This document shows positions 33,011 to 41,244 of a stretch of DNA of 64,000 bases, in pieces. The notes under the pieces were generated by a model. It was not told the DNA's origin and ran no database searches. It worked only from the letters and a program-made list of their open reading frames with translations. The position numbers and the translations under genes were made by a program. Numbering within the stretch: position 1 is the stretch's first letter; each line of letters opens with the position of its first letter. Source of the stretch: Streptomyces sp. TLI_235 (GTDB lineage: Bacteria > Actinomycetota > Actinomycetes > Streptomycetales > Streptomycetaceae); NCBI GenBank assembly GCA_002300355.1, contig NSGV01000002.1, forward strand, positions 496,001 to 560,000. The letters are read 5' to 3'.

Positions 33011-33741
33011 GCGGCGAACCCCTCCTCGGTGGCCAGCCCCGCACGGTAGGCGAAGGCGACCAGCTGCGCACGGTCCTTCAACTCCAGTTTGGTGCGCAGC
33101 CGGTAGACATGGGTGCGGACGGTGGCCTCGCCGATGCACAGTCTGGCGGCCATCTCCAGCGGCGCGAGGCCCTCGGCGATCAGCCGGAGCACCTCCCGCT
33201 CACGGATGGTCAGTGAGTCGAGGGCGGAGCGGGAGTCGGGCCGCACCCGGCGGCTGCCGGCCGTCCGGTACCACTCGACGAGGCGGTGCGAGACGCTGGG
33301 CGAGAAGACCGCCTCGCCGCGGGCGGCGGCCCGGACGGCGGCGGCCAGCTCCTCGCGGCTGGTGTCCTTCACCAGCAGGCCGTGGGTGGGCGCCTGCAGG
33401 ACGTCCTTCACCATGTCCTCGTTGTCGTGCTGGGCGAAGACCACCAGGCGGGGCTGGAGCGGCAGCCGTTCGGCCTCCAGCCGGCGCAGCAGGTCGAGGC
33501 AGGACATTCCGCGCAGGTGCAGGCCCGTCACCAGGACGTGCGGGCCGTGGACGGCGGCCAGGTGGACGGCGCGGGCGCCGCTGTCGGTGGCGGCGACCAC
33601 CTCGATGTCGGCGGCCGGGGCGAGCAGGGTGCAGAGCCCGTCCCGGATGACGGAGGACTCGTCGACGATCATGACTCGAACGGACGGCGGGGGCGCACCG
33701 GCGGGGTTGCTGCTCCGGGGTGCGACGGCTGGCCCTGGCAT
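33007..33741 (-). CDS. LuxR/NarL-family response regulator without phosphoacceptor
   Basis: ATG 33741 has GAGGT six bases upstream and gives 244 aa; 33768 is an alternative. A receiver domain (about 20-145) is followed by a clear LuxR HTH (LTIREREVLRLIAEG to VRTHVYRLRTKL, about 175-235). In the receiver the usual Asp in the DVVLMD strand is replaced (PHVLVTGLHLRGM, Gly at the acceptor position). The Thr/Ser switch is Ala in LVVFAQHD, while the acidic pair (VDES) and Lys (LLVKD) remain. It therefore probably works without phosphorylation, perhaps responding to ligand like JadR1-type regulators. It is the only regulator in the cluster and likely its activator. No sensor kinase gene is adjacent. 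Confidence 0.85.
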   Translation of the reverse strand: MPGPAVAPRSSNPAGAPPPSVRVMIVDESSVIRDGLCTLLAPAADIEVVAATDSGARAVHLAAVHGPHVLVTGLHLRGMSCLDLLRRLEAERLPLQPRLVVFAQHDNEDMVKDVLQAPTHGLLVKDTSREELAAAVRAAARGEAVFSPSVSHRLVEWYRTAGSRRVRPDSRSALDSLTIREREVLRLIAEGLAPLEMAARLCIGEATVRTHVYRLRTKLELKDRAQLVAFAYRAGLATEEGFAA

Positions 33742-33837
33742 CACTACCTCGCAACTCGTGGTCGGCACCGTTTCCGTGTGATCCGTGGTGACGGAGACAA
33801 CCGCCGGCGACGGGGTGCCACGCGTGTATCGGTAATT

Positions 33838-33868
33838 AACATACTATCGCGAAGGAATGTTTGGTCAA
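33838..33868 (-). promoter_or_regulatory. Candidate promoter of the response regulator gene
   Basis: On the minus strand TTGACC (33868-33863) and TATGTT (33843-33838) lie 19 bases apart in an unusually AT-rich patch. The -35 overlaps the left arm of the inverted repeat at 33856-33897, which fits a regulated or autoregulated promoter. Confidence 0.5.
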
Positions 33869-33897
33869 CGATTTCCGGCCATCACCGACAAAACATT
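33856..33897. repeat. Inverted repeat, likely operator
   Basis: AATGTTTGGTC (33856-33866) and GACAAAACATT (33887-33897) are complementary at 10 of 11 positions with a 20-base spacer, about two helical turns arm to arm. A perfect 10-bp palindrome TAACCGGTTA follows at 33900-33909. This is a typical layout for a dimeric regulator site. Confidence 0.5.
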
Positions 33898-33906
33898 GCT
33901 AACCGG

Positions 33907-34591
33907 TTAACCATGGTTCAGCGGAATCGTCAGTTGATAGCTCCGCACCGCGGTTTCGGTGAACACCGCCCGCTGCTCGCCGCGGCTCGGACCGGCAGTC
34001 ATCTCCGCAGCAGAATCGATCACTTCGCGATAGGAGGCGGTCAGGGAGCAGACCGGCCAGTCCGATCCGAACATCAGCCGTTCGGGGCCGAACGCCGTCA
34101 GCGCGATCTCGGCCCGCGGGCGGAGATCCGCCGTCGTCCAGTTCCGCCGGGACGCCTCGGTGACCAGTCCGAGGTGGTCGAGGACGAACCGGAGCTCCGG
34201 CACCCGGGCCGCGGCGACGGTGGCGGCGGGCAGGTGGTGCGGCAGTACGACGAGGTCGTAGGCGAGCCCCGCCGCGGCGACGGCTCGCAGGCCGCGCAGC
34301 ACCTCGGGCCGCAGCAGCCACTCCGGGTCGGGCTCGCCCTGCACCTGGTGCCGGGTCGCCACCAGGCGCTCAACGCAGGGCAGTTCGCGCAGCCCGGCGA
34401 GGGTGTCGGCGGTCCGGGGCGCGGTCAGGTCGGCCCAGCCGACGACGCCGACGACCAGCGGGTCGGCGGCGGCGAGCGCCAGCAGTTCGGGTGTCTACTC
34501 GGCGACCGTCACCGTCTGCACCAGGACGGTGGCCGCCACTCCGGCCGCCCGGGCCTCGGACCGGAGGCCGTCCAGGGCGAAACAACCTCAC
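33907..34591 (-). pseudogene. Amidohydrolase_2 family remnant (nonsense codon, 5' truncated)
   Basis: The intact part reads as the C-terminal half of an amidohydrolase of the lactonase/fuconolactonase type: FVLDHLG, ERLMFGSDWPVC and an upstream VVGVVGWADL. In the same frame the segment TVLVQTVTVAE is followed by TAG (minus strand, near 34497), where homologues would have Glu. Farther upstream a TGA at about 34589 closes the frame, and no N-terminal metal-binding HxH motif is found. The gene is thus truncated and interrupted. It sits just outside the cluster, and its end overlaps the palindrome at 33900-33909. The next 135 bp to the ligase stop hold nothing I recognise. Confidence 0.75.
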
Positions 34592-34726
34592 TCCAGGGCG
34601 CCCTTCCGGCGGGCCGTACGGCCGACCGGCCGACCACCGACCTGCACCCTACGCACACCCGCCGCAGGGACCGGTGTTCCACGCCCGCCCTGTCCGCCAT
34701 CGACCACCGGTGGGGCCAGCGGCCCC

Positions 34727-36784
34727 TCACGCCACCAGCAGCTCCGCCACCAGCTCCGCGAGCTCGTCCGGCGACATCACCCGGATGCCCCGCTCCTCGG
34801 CCTTCGCCCGCTTGGAGCCGGCCTTCTCGCCCGCGACCAGCAGGGTGGTGCGCTTGGACACCGACGAGGAGGCCTTGCCGCCGGCCCGCTCGATGAGCTC
34901 GTTGATCTGGTTGCGGCTGAGGTCGGCGAGCGGGCCGGTCATACTGCCCGTCACCACCACGGCCTCCCCGGCCAGCGGTCCCGCGGGGCCGTCCTCGGAG
35001 GCGGCTGCGGTCGCGGCCGGCGGGGTGACGGCCGTACCGACGCCGTACGCCGCCAGCTTGTCCAGCACCGTTGCGAGTGCGACGAGTTCGGCGACGATCA
35101 CGGTGGCCTTCTCCGGGCCGATGCCGTCGACCTCGGCGAGCGCCTCGGCGTCCGCGGCGCGGATCGCGGCCATGCTGCCGAAGTGGGCGGCGATCCGGCG
35201 GGACATCGAGCGGCCGGTGCCGAGCACGCCGAGCGCGCAGAACACCCGGTTGAGCGGCCGCGTCCGGGCCTCCTCGATCGCGGCGAGCAGGTTGTCGGCG
35301 CTGGTGTCGCCCATCCGGTCGAGGGTGAGGAGCTGCTCGCGGGTGAGCGTGAACAGGTCGGCGAGGTCGGCGACCAGGCCCGCCTCGACGAGCTGGACGG
35401 CGCGGGTGCCGCCGAGCCCCTCGACGTCCAGCTGGTCGCGCCCGACGGCGTACCGGATCGAGGCGACCGCCTGGCAGCCGCGGCCGCGCACGCATCGCCA
35501 GCGCTGCTGCGAGGTGTCGATGGCGTCGCCGCAACGCGGGCAGGCGGCGGGGAAGACGATCGGCAGTTCCTCGCCGGTGCGCTGCTCGACGAGCGGCGCC
35601 TCGACCCGCGGGATGACGTCGCCCGCGCGGTGGACGAAGACCTGGTCGCCGATCAGCAGGCCGCGGCGGGTGATGTCGGCGGGGTTGTGCAGGGTGGCGT
35701 AGGTGATGGTGACGCCGTCGACCTCGACCGGCTCCAGGACGGCGCGCGGGGCGATGACGCCGGTGCGGCCGACGTTCCACTCGACGCCGAGCAGCCGGGT
35801 GACCTTGTGCACGGCGGGCAGCTTGTAGGCGACGGCCCAGCGCGGGGCGCGCGAGCCGGCGCCGGCCTGCTCCTGGTCGGCGGCGGCGTCGGCCTTCACC
35901 ACGATGCCGTCGATGCCGAAGGGCAGGGTGGCGCGCAGGGCGGCGATCGCGTCGATCCGCTGCCGGACCTCGTCGACGCTCTCGCAGCGGCCCGGCCGGG
36001 CGGCGGTCGTCGCGGCGGTGTTGGCGCCGAGTGCGGCGAGCCGGTCGAGCAGGGCGCTGTGGCCGAGTTCGCCGAGGCCGATCGCGCCGTAGGCGAAGAA
36101 GGTGAGCTCGATCCGGTACGGGCGGTCCTTGGCGCGCAGGGTGCCGGCGGCGCCGTTGCGCGGGTTGGCGAAGGGGGTGGCGCCGTGCGCGGTGCGCACC
36201 TCGTTGGCGTGCTCGAACTGGCTCTGGGTGAGCAGGACTTCGCCGCGCAGTTCGAGGTCGAGCGGCTCGGCGAGGTGCTGCGGCAGGCCGAGGACGGCGT
36301 CGGCGGCGTGGCCGATGTCCTCGCCGGCGAGGCCGTCGCCGCGGGTGATCAGACGGACGAGCCGGCCCTGCCGGTAGCGGGCCGCGACGGCCAGGCCGTC
36401 CAGCTTGGGCTCGACGCACCAGCCGTCGACGGGCCGGCCGAGCCTGCGCTCCAGGCCGGCCGCCCAGGCGGCCAGCTCCTCGGCGGAGAAGACGTTGTCG
36501 AGGCTGAGCATCGGCACGGTGTGCGGGACGTCCCCGACGGCCGCGCCGCCGGCCACCTTGCCGGTGGGCGAGTCGGGCAGCGCCTCGCCCGGGTGGGCCT
36601 GCTCGTAGGCCTCGATCGAGCGCAGCAGCGCGTCGTACTCGTCGTCGCCCAGCGGCGTGGCGCCGTCGGCGTAGTAGGCCGCGGCCGCCTGCACGGCGGT
36701 GGCGACGGCATCGGCATAGGCGGCGTGGGTGGCCAGGGCGGCTGCGTCCTTCATGTCGAACATCATCTCGACCGGCACTGACAT
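34727..36784 (-). CDS. ligA: NAD-dependent DNA ligase
   Basis: ATG 36784 gives 685 aa, the usual LigA length. The adenylation lysine lies in VEPKLDGLAVA (KxDG), with RGEVLL, DGIVVKAD and WAVAYKLPA also in the nucleotidyltransferase domain. An OB fold follows, then a four-cysteine zinc finger (CPRCG and a later C-x-C region), a helix-hairpin-helix domain (VDGIGPEKA) and a C-terminal BRCT domain (ITGSM-like VVVTGSMTG). It seals nicks in DNA using NAD. Streptomycetes normally carry one housekeeping ligA elsewhere, so this may be a second copy. It is transcribed divergently from a PadR gene. A downstream start (MFDMKD) is possible. Confidence 0.9.
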   Translation of the reverse strand: MSVPVEMMFDMKDAAALATHAAYADAVATAVQAAAAYYADGATPLGDDEYDALLRSIEAYEQAHPGEALPDSPTGKVAGGAAVGDVPHTVPMLSLDNVFSAEELAAWAAGLERRLGRPVDGWCVEPKLDGLAVAARYRQGRLVRLITRGDGLAGEDIGHAADAVLGLPQHLAEPLDLELRGEVLLTQSQFEHANEVRTAHGATPFANPRNGAAGTLRAKDRPYRIELTFFAYGAIGLGELGHSALLDRLAALGANTAATTAARPGRCESVDEVRQRIDAIAALRATLPFGIDGIVVKADAAADQEQAGAGSRAPRWAVAYKLPAVHKVTRLLGVEWNVGRTGVIAPRAVLEPVEVDGVTITYATLHNPADITRRGLLIGDQVFVHRAGDVIPRVEAPLVEQRTGEELPIVFPAACPRCGDAIDTSQQRWRCVRGRGCQAVASIRYAVGRDQLDVEGLGGTRAVQLVEAGLVADLADLFTLTREQLLTLDRMGDTSADNLLAAIEEARTRPLNRVFCALGVLGTGRSMSRRIAAHFGSMAAIRAADAEALAEVDGIGPEKATVIVAELVALATVLDKLAAYGVGTAVTPPAATAAASEDGPAGPLAGEAVVVTGSMTGPLADLSRNQINELIERAGGKASSSVSKRTTLLVAGEKAGSKRAKAEERGIRVMSPDELAELVAELLVA

Positions 36785-36817
36785 TCGGAGCGACCGGTTC
36801 CGTGTTGACCTTAGTCT

Positions 36818-36839
36818 ATTTCGACTGACAGATTTCGAC
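36818..36839. repeat. Direct repeat ATTTCGAC x2 in the ligA/padR divergent promoter
   Basis: ATTTCGAC occurs at 36818-36825 and 36832-36839, 14 bp apart, immediately before the PadR start codon and after a TAGTCT -10-like hexamer (36812-36817). It may be a binding site for the PadR protein or another regulator. Confidence 0.4.
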
Positions 36840-36840
36840 C

Positions 36841-37452
36841 ATGCCACGACGCGCTCTCGACAATCCGATCGTCCCGGCCGTGCTGGGCCTGCTGCTCGAA
36901 AGCGACGCACACCCGCACCGGCTCCTCGCCGACCTGCGGGAACGCAGCGCGCACCACGCCGCCGCGGTCAACCGCGGCACCCTCTACAACACCGTCGCCG
37001 CCATGGCGGAGGCCGGCTGGGTGGCCGCCCTCGGCCAGGAACGCGCCGGGAACCGCCCGGAGCGGACGGTCTACCGCATCACCGCGGCCGGCCGCGCCGA
37101 ACTCGTCCGCCGGCTGGACGAGCAGATCCGCACCCCGGAGAGGGAGTTCTCGTCCTTCCTCGGCGCGGTCGCCCACCTCGGCGCACTCGGCCCGGACGGC
37201 GCGGCCGACGCCCTGGCGGAACGCGCTCGCCGGCTGCGCGAGCGCACCGCCGACGACGAGCGGCGCCTCGCCGAAGCCCTGGCGGCCGGCGTGCCGCGGC
37301 TCTTCGTCATCGAGGCGGAGTACGCGCTCGACCTCGCCCGCACGGAGAGCGCGTGGGTCGAGTCGCTGGTCGAGGAGATCCGCACCGGCACGCTCGCCTG
37401 GCCCTCCGCACCCGCCGACCGCGGCCACCAGGACGGACCCGACGGTGACTGA
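36841..37452 (+). CDS. PadR-family transcriptional regulator
   Basis: The ATG at 36841 follows directly after the -10-like sequence with no ribosome site, so the mRNA may be leaderless. The 203-aa protein has the PadR winged helix (ALDNPIVPAVLGLLLE, NRGTLYNTVAAMAEAGWV, ERTVYRITAAGRAEL, about 1-90). A C-terminal coiled-coil dimerisation region follows. PadR proteins repress neighbouring genes in response to small molecules. It may control itself, the divergent DNA ligase and the downstream glycosidase-like gene, which it overlaps by 8 bp. Confidence 0.85.
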   Translation: MPRRALDNPIVPAVLGLLLESDAHPHRLLADLRERSAHHAAAVNRGTLYNTVAAMAEAGWVAALGQERAGNRPERTVYRITAAGRAELVRRLDEQIRTPEREFSSFLGAVAHLGALGPDGAADALAERARRLRERTADDERRLAEALAAGVPRLFVIEAEYALDLARTESAWVESLVEEIRTGTLAWPSAPADRGHQDGPDGD

Positions 37453-38422
37453 CGGACTGCTCTTCGGGATCTACCCCGGCGGTGTCACCGGCGACGACGA
37501 CGGCGGCCTCGCCGAGGGCCCGCCCGACGACCCGGGCCGCATCACCGACCTGCTCGACCGGCTGCAGGGCCGCCCCGGCCGGCCCTTCCTGGTCCGCGCC
37601 TACACCGCGTTCGACGACGCCACGGCGCCCGGCGGGCCGCACCCGACGGCCACCCCGGCCGGCGCCGAGCGGTACGCCGTCCGCGGCCGCCGGCTGGACC
37701 TCGTCGCCCAGTACCGGTCGGCGGCCGGCGACGTCCCCGGCTACTGCGCCTTCCTGCGCGAACTCGTCGAGCAGTACGGCGCGGTGACGCAGACCATGCA
37801 GGTGGCGGAGGAGCCGAACGTCACCGGGAACCCCCTGCTGGACGGCCACTACCCGTCGGTCCGCGAGGCGGTCGTCCGCGGCGTGCACACCGCCCGCGCG
37901 CGGGCCCGCGAACTCGGCCACCATCACCTTCGGATCGGTTTCAACACCACGCCGCTGTTCGGCCCGGCGACGGCCTTCGTCAGCGAACTCGCCGAGCTCG
38001 GCGGCGCCGCCTTCCTCGCCGAACTCGACTACGTGGGGCTCGACTTCTTCCCCGACGTGTTCCGCCCGGTCGCGCCGGCCGAATTCGCCGGCGCGGTCGC
38101 CGGAGTGCTCCGCCACCACAGGGAGAACGTCCTGGCGCCCGCCGGCCTCGGGCGGCTGCCGCTGCACATCACCGAGCACGGCTGGCCCACCGGCCCCGAC
38201 CGGACACCACACCGACAGGCCGAGGTGGTCGAGGCGGTGGTCGGCACGGTCGCCGCGCACGCGCGGGAGCTGCGCCTGAGCGGCTACACGCACTTCGCAC
38301 TGCGGGACGCCGACAGCGCCGCACCGGGGCTCTTCCACCGGTTCGGGCTCACCGCCGACGACTACACGCCCAAGCCCGCCTTCGACACCCTGCGGTCGCT
38401 GGTGGGCCGCTACAGCGCCTGA
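37445..38422 (+). CDS. TIM-barrel glycoside-hydrolase-like protein
   Basis: GTG 37445 overlaps the PadR end. The 325-aa protein has no signal peptide. The pattern fits clan A glycosidases: QVAEEPNVTGNP may carry the acid/base Glu after strand 4, and LHITEHGWPTGPD the nucleophile Glu after strand 7. FNTTPLF and YVGLDFFPDVF could be other strand ends. The family and substrate are unclear; a cytosolic location suggests action on small glycosides or a non-enzymatic role. Coupling to PadR suggests co-regulation. Confidence 0.7.
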   Translation: MTDGLLFGIYPGGVTGDDDGGLAEGPPDDPGRITDLLDRLQGRPGRPFLVRAYTAFDDATAPGGPHPTATPAGAERYAVRGRRLDLVAQYRSAAGDVPGYCAFLRELVEQYGAVTQTMQVAEEPNVTGNPLLDGHYPSVREAVVRGVHTARARARELGHHHLRIGFNTTPLFGPATAFVSELAELGGAAFLAELDYVGLDFFPDVFRPVAPAEFAGAVAGVLRHHRENVLAPAGLGRLPLHITEHGWPTGPDRTPHRQAEVVEAVVGTVAAHARELRLSGYTHFALRDADSAAPGLFHRFGLTADDYTPKPAFDTLRSLVGRYSA

Positions 38423-38477
38423 GGGCCGCCGCGGCCCAGACTGGTGGCGGACGGACCGCCGCCGACGGGAGGACAGC

Positions 38478-39245
38478 GTGACCACGGGCAGCTACACGCA
38501 GGTCAACGGGCTCGACCTGTACTACGAGGAGCACGGCAGTGCGACAGGGCGGCCGCTGGTCGCCCTGCACGGCGGACTGCTGACCGCCGACCTGTGCTTC
38601 GGCGCACTGCTGCCCGTGCTCGCGCCCGGCCGCCGGGTGATCGTCCCCGAGTTGCAGGGGCACGGACACACCCGGGACACCGACCGCCCGTTCCGGGTCG
38701 ACCTGCTCGCCGAGGACGTCCTCGCGCTGATGGACCGTCTCGGCATCGCCCGCACCGACCTGCTCGGCTTCAGCCTCGGCGGCTACGCCGCGCTGCAGCT
38801 GGCACTCGACCACCCGGAGCGGGTCGACCACCTCGTCCTCGCCTCCACCAACTACCGGCCCGAGGGCTACCACGAGGAGATCCGGCAGCCCCGGCTCCAG
38901 CACGGATCCAACCGGATGCCCACCCCCGACGACTTCGCCGAGATGCGCGCGGCCTACCTAGCCGTCTCCCCGGAGCCCGACCACTTCGACGCCTTCGCCG
39001 CCAAGGCCTCCGACGCGGTCGCCGCCTTCGAGGGCTGGCCGACCGAACGGCTCCGCACCCTCCGGACGCCCACCCTGCTCGTCGTCGGCGACCACGATTT
39101 CGTCCGCCTCGACCACGCGGTGGAGATGTACGACCTCATCCCGGACGCCCGGCTCGCCGTCCTGCCGCGCACCACCCACATGGACGTGATGCGGCGCACC
39201 ACCCTGCTCACCCCGCTGCTGCAGGGCTTCCTGCCCACCGGCTGA
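38478..39245 (+). CDS. Alpha/beta hydrolase
   Basis: GTG 38478 gives 255 aa. Typical motifs are LVALHGGLLTA (oxyanion region), the nucleophile Ser in LLGFSLGGYAALQLA, LLVVGDHDFV with the acidic residue, and the His in RTTHMDVM. It is a small soluble hydrolase of the proline iminopeptidase/haloperoxidase group. No context reveals the substrate; the nearest genes are a glycosidase-like protein and a broken DUF6584 gene. Confidence 0.85.
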   Translation: MTTGSYTQVNGLDLYYEEHGSATGRPLVALHGGLLTADLCFGALLPVLAPGRRVIVPELQGHGHTRDTDRPFRVDLLAEDVLALMDRLGIARTDLLGFSLGGYAALQLALDHPERVDHLVLASTNYRPEGYHEEIRQPRLQHGSNRMPTPDDFAEMRAAYLAVSPEPDHFDAFAAKASDAVAAFEGWPTERLRTLRTPTLLVVGDHDFVRLDHAVEMYDLIPDARLAVLPRTTHMDVMRRTTLLTPLLQGFLPTG

Positions 39246-39297
39246 GCCCGCCGACAACCCCTTTGACCTGCGGCGCCCGGTCGGCGACCATGCTCCG

Positions 39298-39822
39298 GTG
39301 ACCGTCGAGACCACCCTCGCCAAGGCCGACGCGGACCTCCGCGCCGGCCGCATACCCGTCGCCCGCCAGCGCCTGCGCGGACTGGTCGGCTCATACCCGG
39401 CCGACCTGACGGCCCGGCGACGGCTGGCGGAGGTCTAACGGCTGTACGGCGAACCCGCCCAGGCCGGCCGCTGGGCGTACCTGGACGAGGACCGCGACCC
39501 GGCGGAGACCGCCGCCTTCGAGGCCCGCTACGCGAATCCGCTGGACCGGATGGCGGCCCTGGCCTGGCGCGGCCCGGAGGAGAAGGCCCCGACCGAGACC
39601 GCCCGGGCCCGGCTGGCCGAGGTCCGCGCGGCCGCCTCCGCGCACCTGGGCCGGCCGGTCCGCTGGTGGAACGTGCAGGCGGCCCGCACCCGCGAGATCG
39701 GCACGGACTACTACGCGGAAGACGGCGGAATGCTGGGTTGCTCCGTTTTCGCCCTGGTCTGCCTGCTCCTGCTCGGCCTGGCGGCGCTCGGCGCCGTCAC
39801 CGCCGTCCGATGGCTGCTCTGA
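39298..39822 (+). pseudogene. DUF6584-like membrane protein gene with in-frame TAA
   Basis: The frame from GTG 39298 reads TVETTLAKADADLRAG, a TPR-like start known in DUF6584 proteins. It meets TAA at 39436-39438 (codon 47), where homologues have a tyrosine in a RLAEVYRLYG-like stretch. The same frame continues undamaged to 39822, ending in a transmembrane helix (FALVCLLLLGLAALGAVTAV). A single base change explains the break. A sequencing error or an internal restart at ATG 39550 are alternatives. Confidence 0.7.
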
Positions 39823-39929
39823 CCCCGCGTCCGGATGCCCGCACGCCCGGCCCTCTTGGCCTCCCCTTGACGCACAATTGACCTGATCACGGGCGAGGCA
39901 CGCCGAGCGCCGTCGCTACCGTCGGGGCC

Positions 39930-40607
39930 ATGTCACCCCTCCCCCGGACGCCGGCGATCCCGGTGCTGCCGTACCGCAAGCCGACCCGTGGCCGCGACTA
40001 CTGGGTCTTCGACGACGTGCTGCCCGATGCGGAGGCCGTCCGGACCCGTACCCTGGCCCGCGACGACTGGAGCGAAGGGTACCCCCACAAGCCGGAGACC
40101 TGGCCCGGCCTGCGCACCATGCCCGGCCTCGCACCGGACGAACTCGCCCACGTCGAGGCCCTGGTGATGAAGGCCACCGGCGCCCGCCGGATCTGGCCCG
40201 AGACCGGCCCGGGCGGCGCCACCGTCAACCACAACTGCATCCAGGTGGTCGGCCAGGACGAGTGCGAGCCGCGCCCGCACACCGACTCCCGCGCCGTCTG
40301 CCGCTACGCCGCCGTCCTCTACCTCAACCCCGCGGCCCCCAAGGACTGCGGCACCAGCTTCTACCGCCAGCAGATGCCGAACGGCGCCCTGGGCGGCAAC
40401 ATCGTGGCGGCCCCGCACAACAACCTGGTCGACGCCCTGGGCACCCGCTTCGTGCCCTCCAATGCCTTCGTCGAGGACGTCCGTGTCCCGCACCGCTTCA
40501 ACCGGCTGCTGCTGTACAGCGCCAACATCATCCACACCGCGACCGGCTACTGGGGCAGCACCCTGGAGGACAAGCGGATGACCGCCGTCTTCTTCTGGAT
40601 GGCCTGA
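39930..40607 (+). CDS. DUF6445-family protein (2OG/Fe(II)-oxygenase-like fold)
   Basis: ATG 39930 gives 225 aa. The protein has the DUF6445 pattern: YWVFDDVLPDAEAVR near the start, a central NHNCIQVVGQDECEPRPHTD, YLNPAAPKDCGTSFYR, and the late FNRLLLYSANIIHTATGYWG. The HTD motif and the later IIHTA His sit like the HxD...H iron ligands of 2-oxoglutarate oxygenases. A hydroxylase activity is therefore plausible but not shown. It is a stand-alone gene in a region of decaying genes. Confidence 0.75.
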   Translation: MSPLPRTPAIPVLPYRKPTRGRDYWVFDDVLPDAEAVRTRTLARDDWSEGYPHKPETWPGLRTMPGLAPDELAHVEALVMKATGARRIWPETGPGGATVNHNCIQVVGQDECEPRPHTDSRAVCRYAAVLYLNPAAPKDCGTSFYRQQMPNGALGGNIVAAPHNNLVDALGTRFVPSNAFVEDVRVPHRFNRLLLYSANIIHTATGYWGSTLEDKRMTAVFFWMA

Positions 40608-40662
40608 CCTCCGGACCGTCCGGCCGTCGAGTGCGGTGCCCGTCGCCCTCCCCTCCGGTACG

Positions 40663-41219
40663 TCAGGTACGGAGGGCGAGGAGGTACATCCCCGCGACGC
40701 CGCCCACCGCGATCTCGTGACCCGGCCCCAGGCGCACGAGAACAGTTGGCCGTCGCCCCGCATGACCGCGACCGGGCGCCGACCGGCCACGTCGTAGACC
40801 GTCAGCGAGCCGTCGAGTCCGGTGGCGGCGACGAAGGCGCCGTCATGGGAGACCGCCACGCCGGTGACGGCATCCTGGTGCCCGTGGAAGACCGCGGTGC
40901 AGGCGCCCGTCGCGCGGTCCCACACACGCACCGTCCGGTCGGAACTCCCGGACGCCAGCCACGTGCCGTCCGGCGACACCGCCCGGACCGACTTCCGGTG
41001 CCCCTCCAACGTGGCCGTGCAGGCACCGGCCGCCCGGTCCCACAGCCGGATCCTCCCGCCCTCGGCAGTGACGATCAGGCGCCGTCGCGCGAGACGGCCA
41101 CGGATGCGACGAGGCCGCCTCACGGCCGTACACGCACCCGTCGCCCGAGGAGAGGCACCGCCGACCGGGGCCCACGACAGCGCCTCGGCCGGCGGCGGGC
41201 GGGTGTGCTCCATGGCCAT
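40663..41219 (-). pseudogene. WD40-repeat protein remnant with two frameshifts
   Basis: From ATG 41219 (MAMEHTRPP) the minus-strand frame enters WD40 units: GGRIRLWDRAAGACTATLEGH, GSSDRTVRVWDRATGACT and GSLTVYDVAGRRPVAVMRG. Two one-base losses break it. One is before LIVTAEGG near 41070, where the preceding VSRDGA lies in another frame. The other is after CAWG near 40725, where GHEIAVGGVAGMYLLAL and the stop at 40663 need a frame change. It is probably the tail of a large WD40 signalling protein left behind by deletion. Confidence 0.7.
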
Positions 41220-41244
41220 CCTCTGCGTGGGGAAGGGTGTCCGG

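Larger units (their letters stand above)
7105..33741. other. Biosynthetic gene cluster: AmCP-derived aziridine/azabicyclic amino acid peptide (NRPS)
   Basis: Two divergent operons (7105-21546 leftward, 21878-32637 rightward) combine a LysW-type carrier protein and its modifying enzymes, a split transketolase, an aminotransferase, a sulfotransferase and an unfamiliar gene pair. Three single-module NRPSs, a thioesterase, a methyltransferase and an exporter complete them. The VOC and response regulator genes (32645-33741) form the likely right end. The set matches what is known for vazabitide A and azinomycin biosynthesis. Most genes overlap by four bases, so they are probably translationally coupled. 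Borders are inferred from gene content; the pseudogene at 33907 lies outside. Confidence 0.85.

Noticed and set aside
34403..36781. Plus-strand open frame of 792 codons opposite ligA
   Set aside because: The minus strand encodes a complete LigA with KxDG, zinc finger and BRCT; the plus frame has no motif.
37307..38485. Minus-strand 392-codon frame opposite the glycosidase-like gene
   Set aside because: It is Arg/Gly-rich without domains; the plus frame has glycosidase motifs and couples to PadR.
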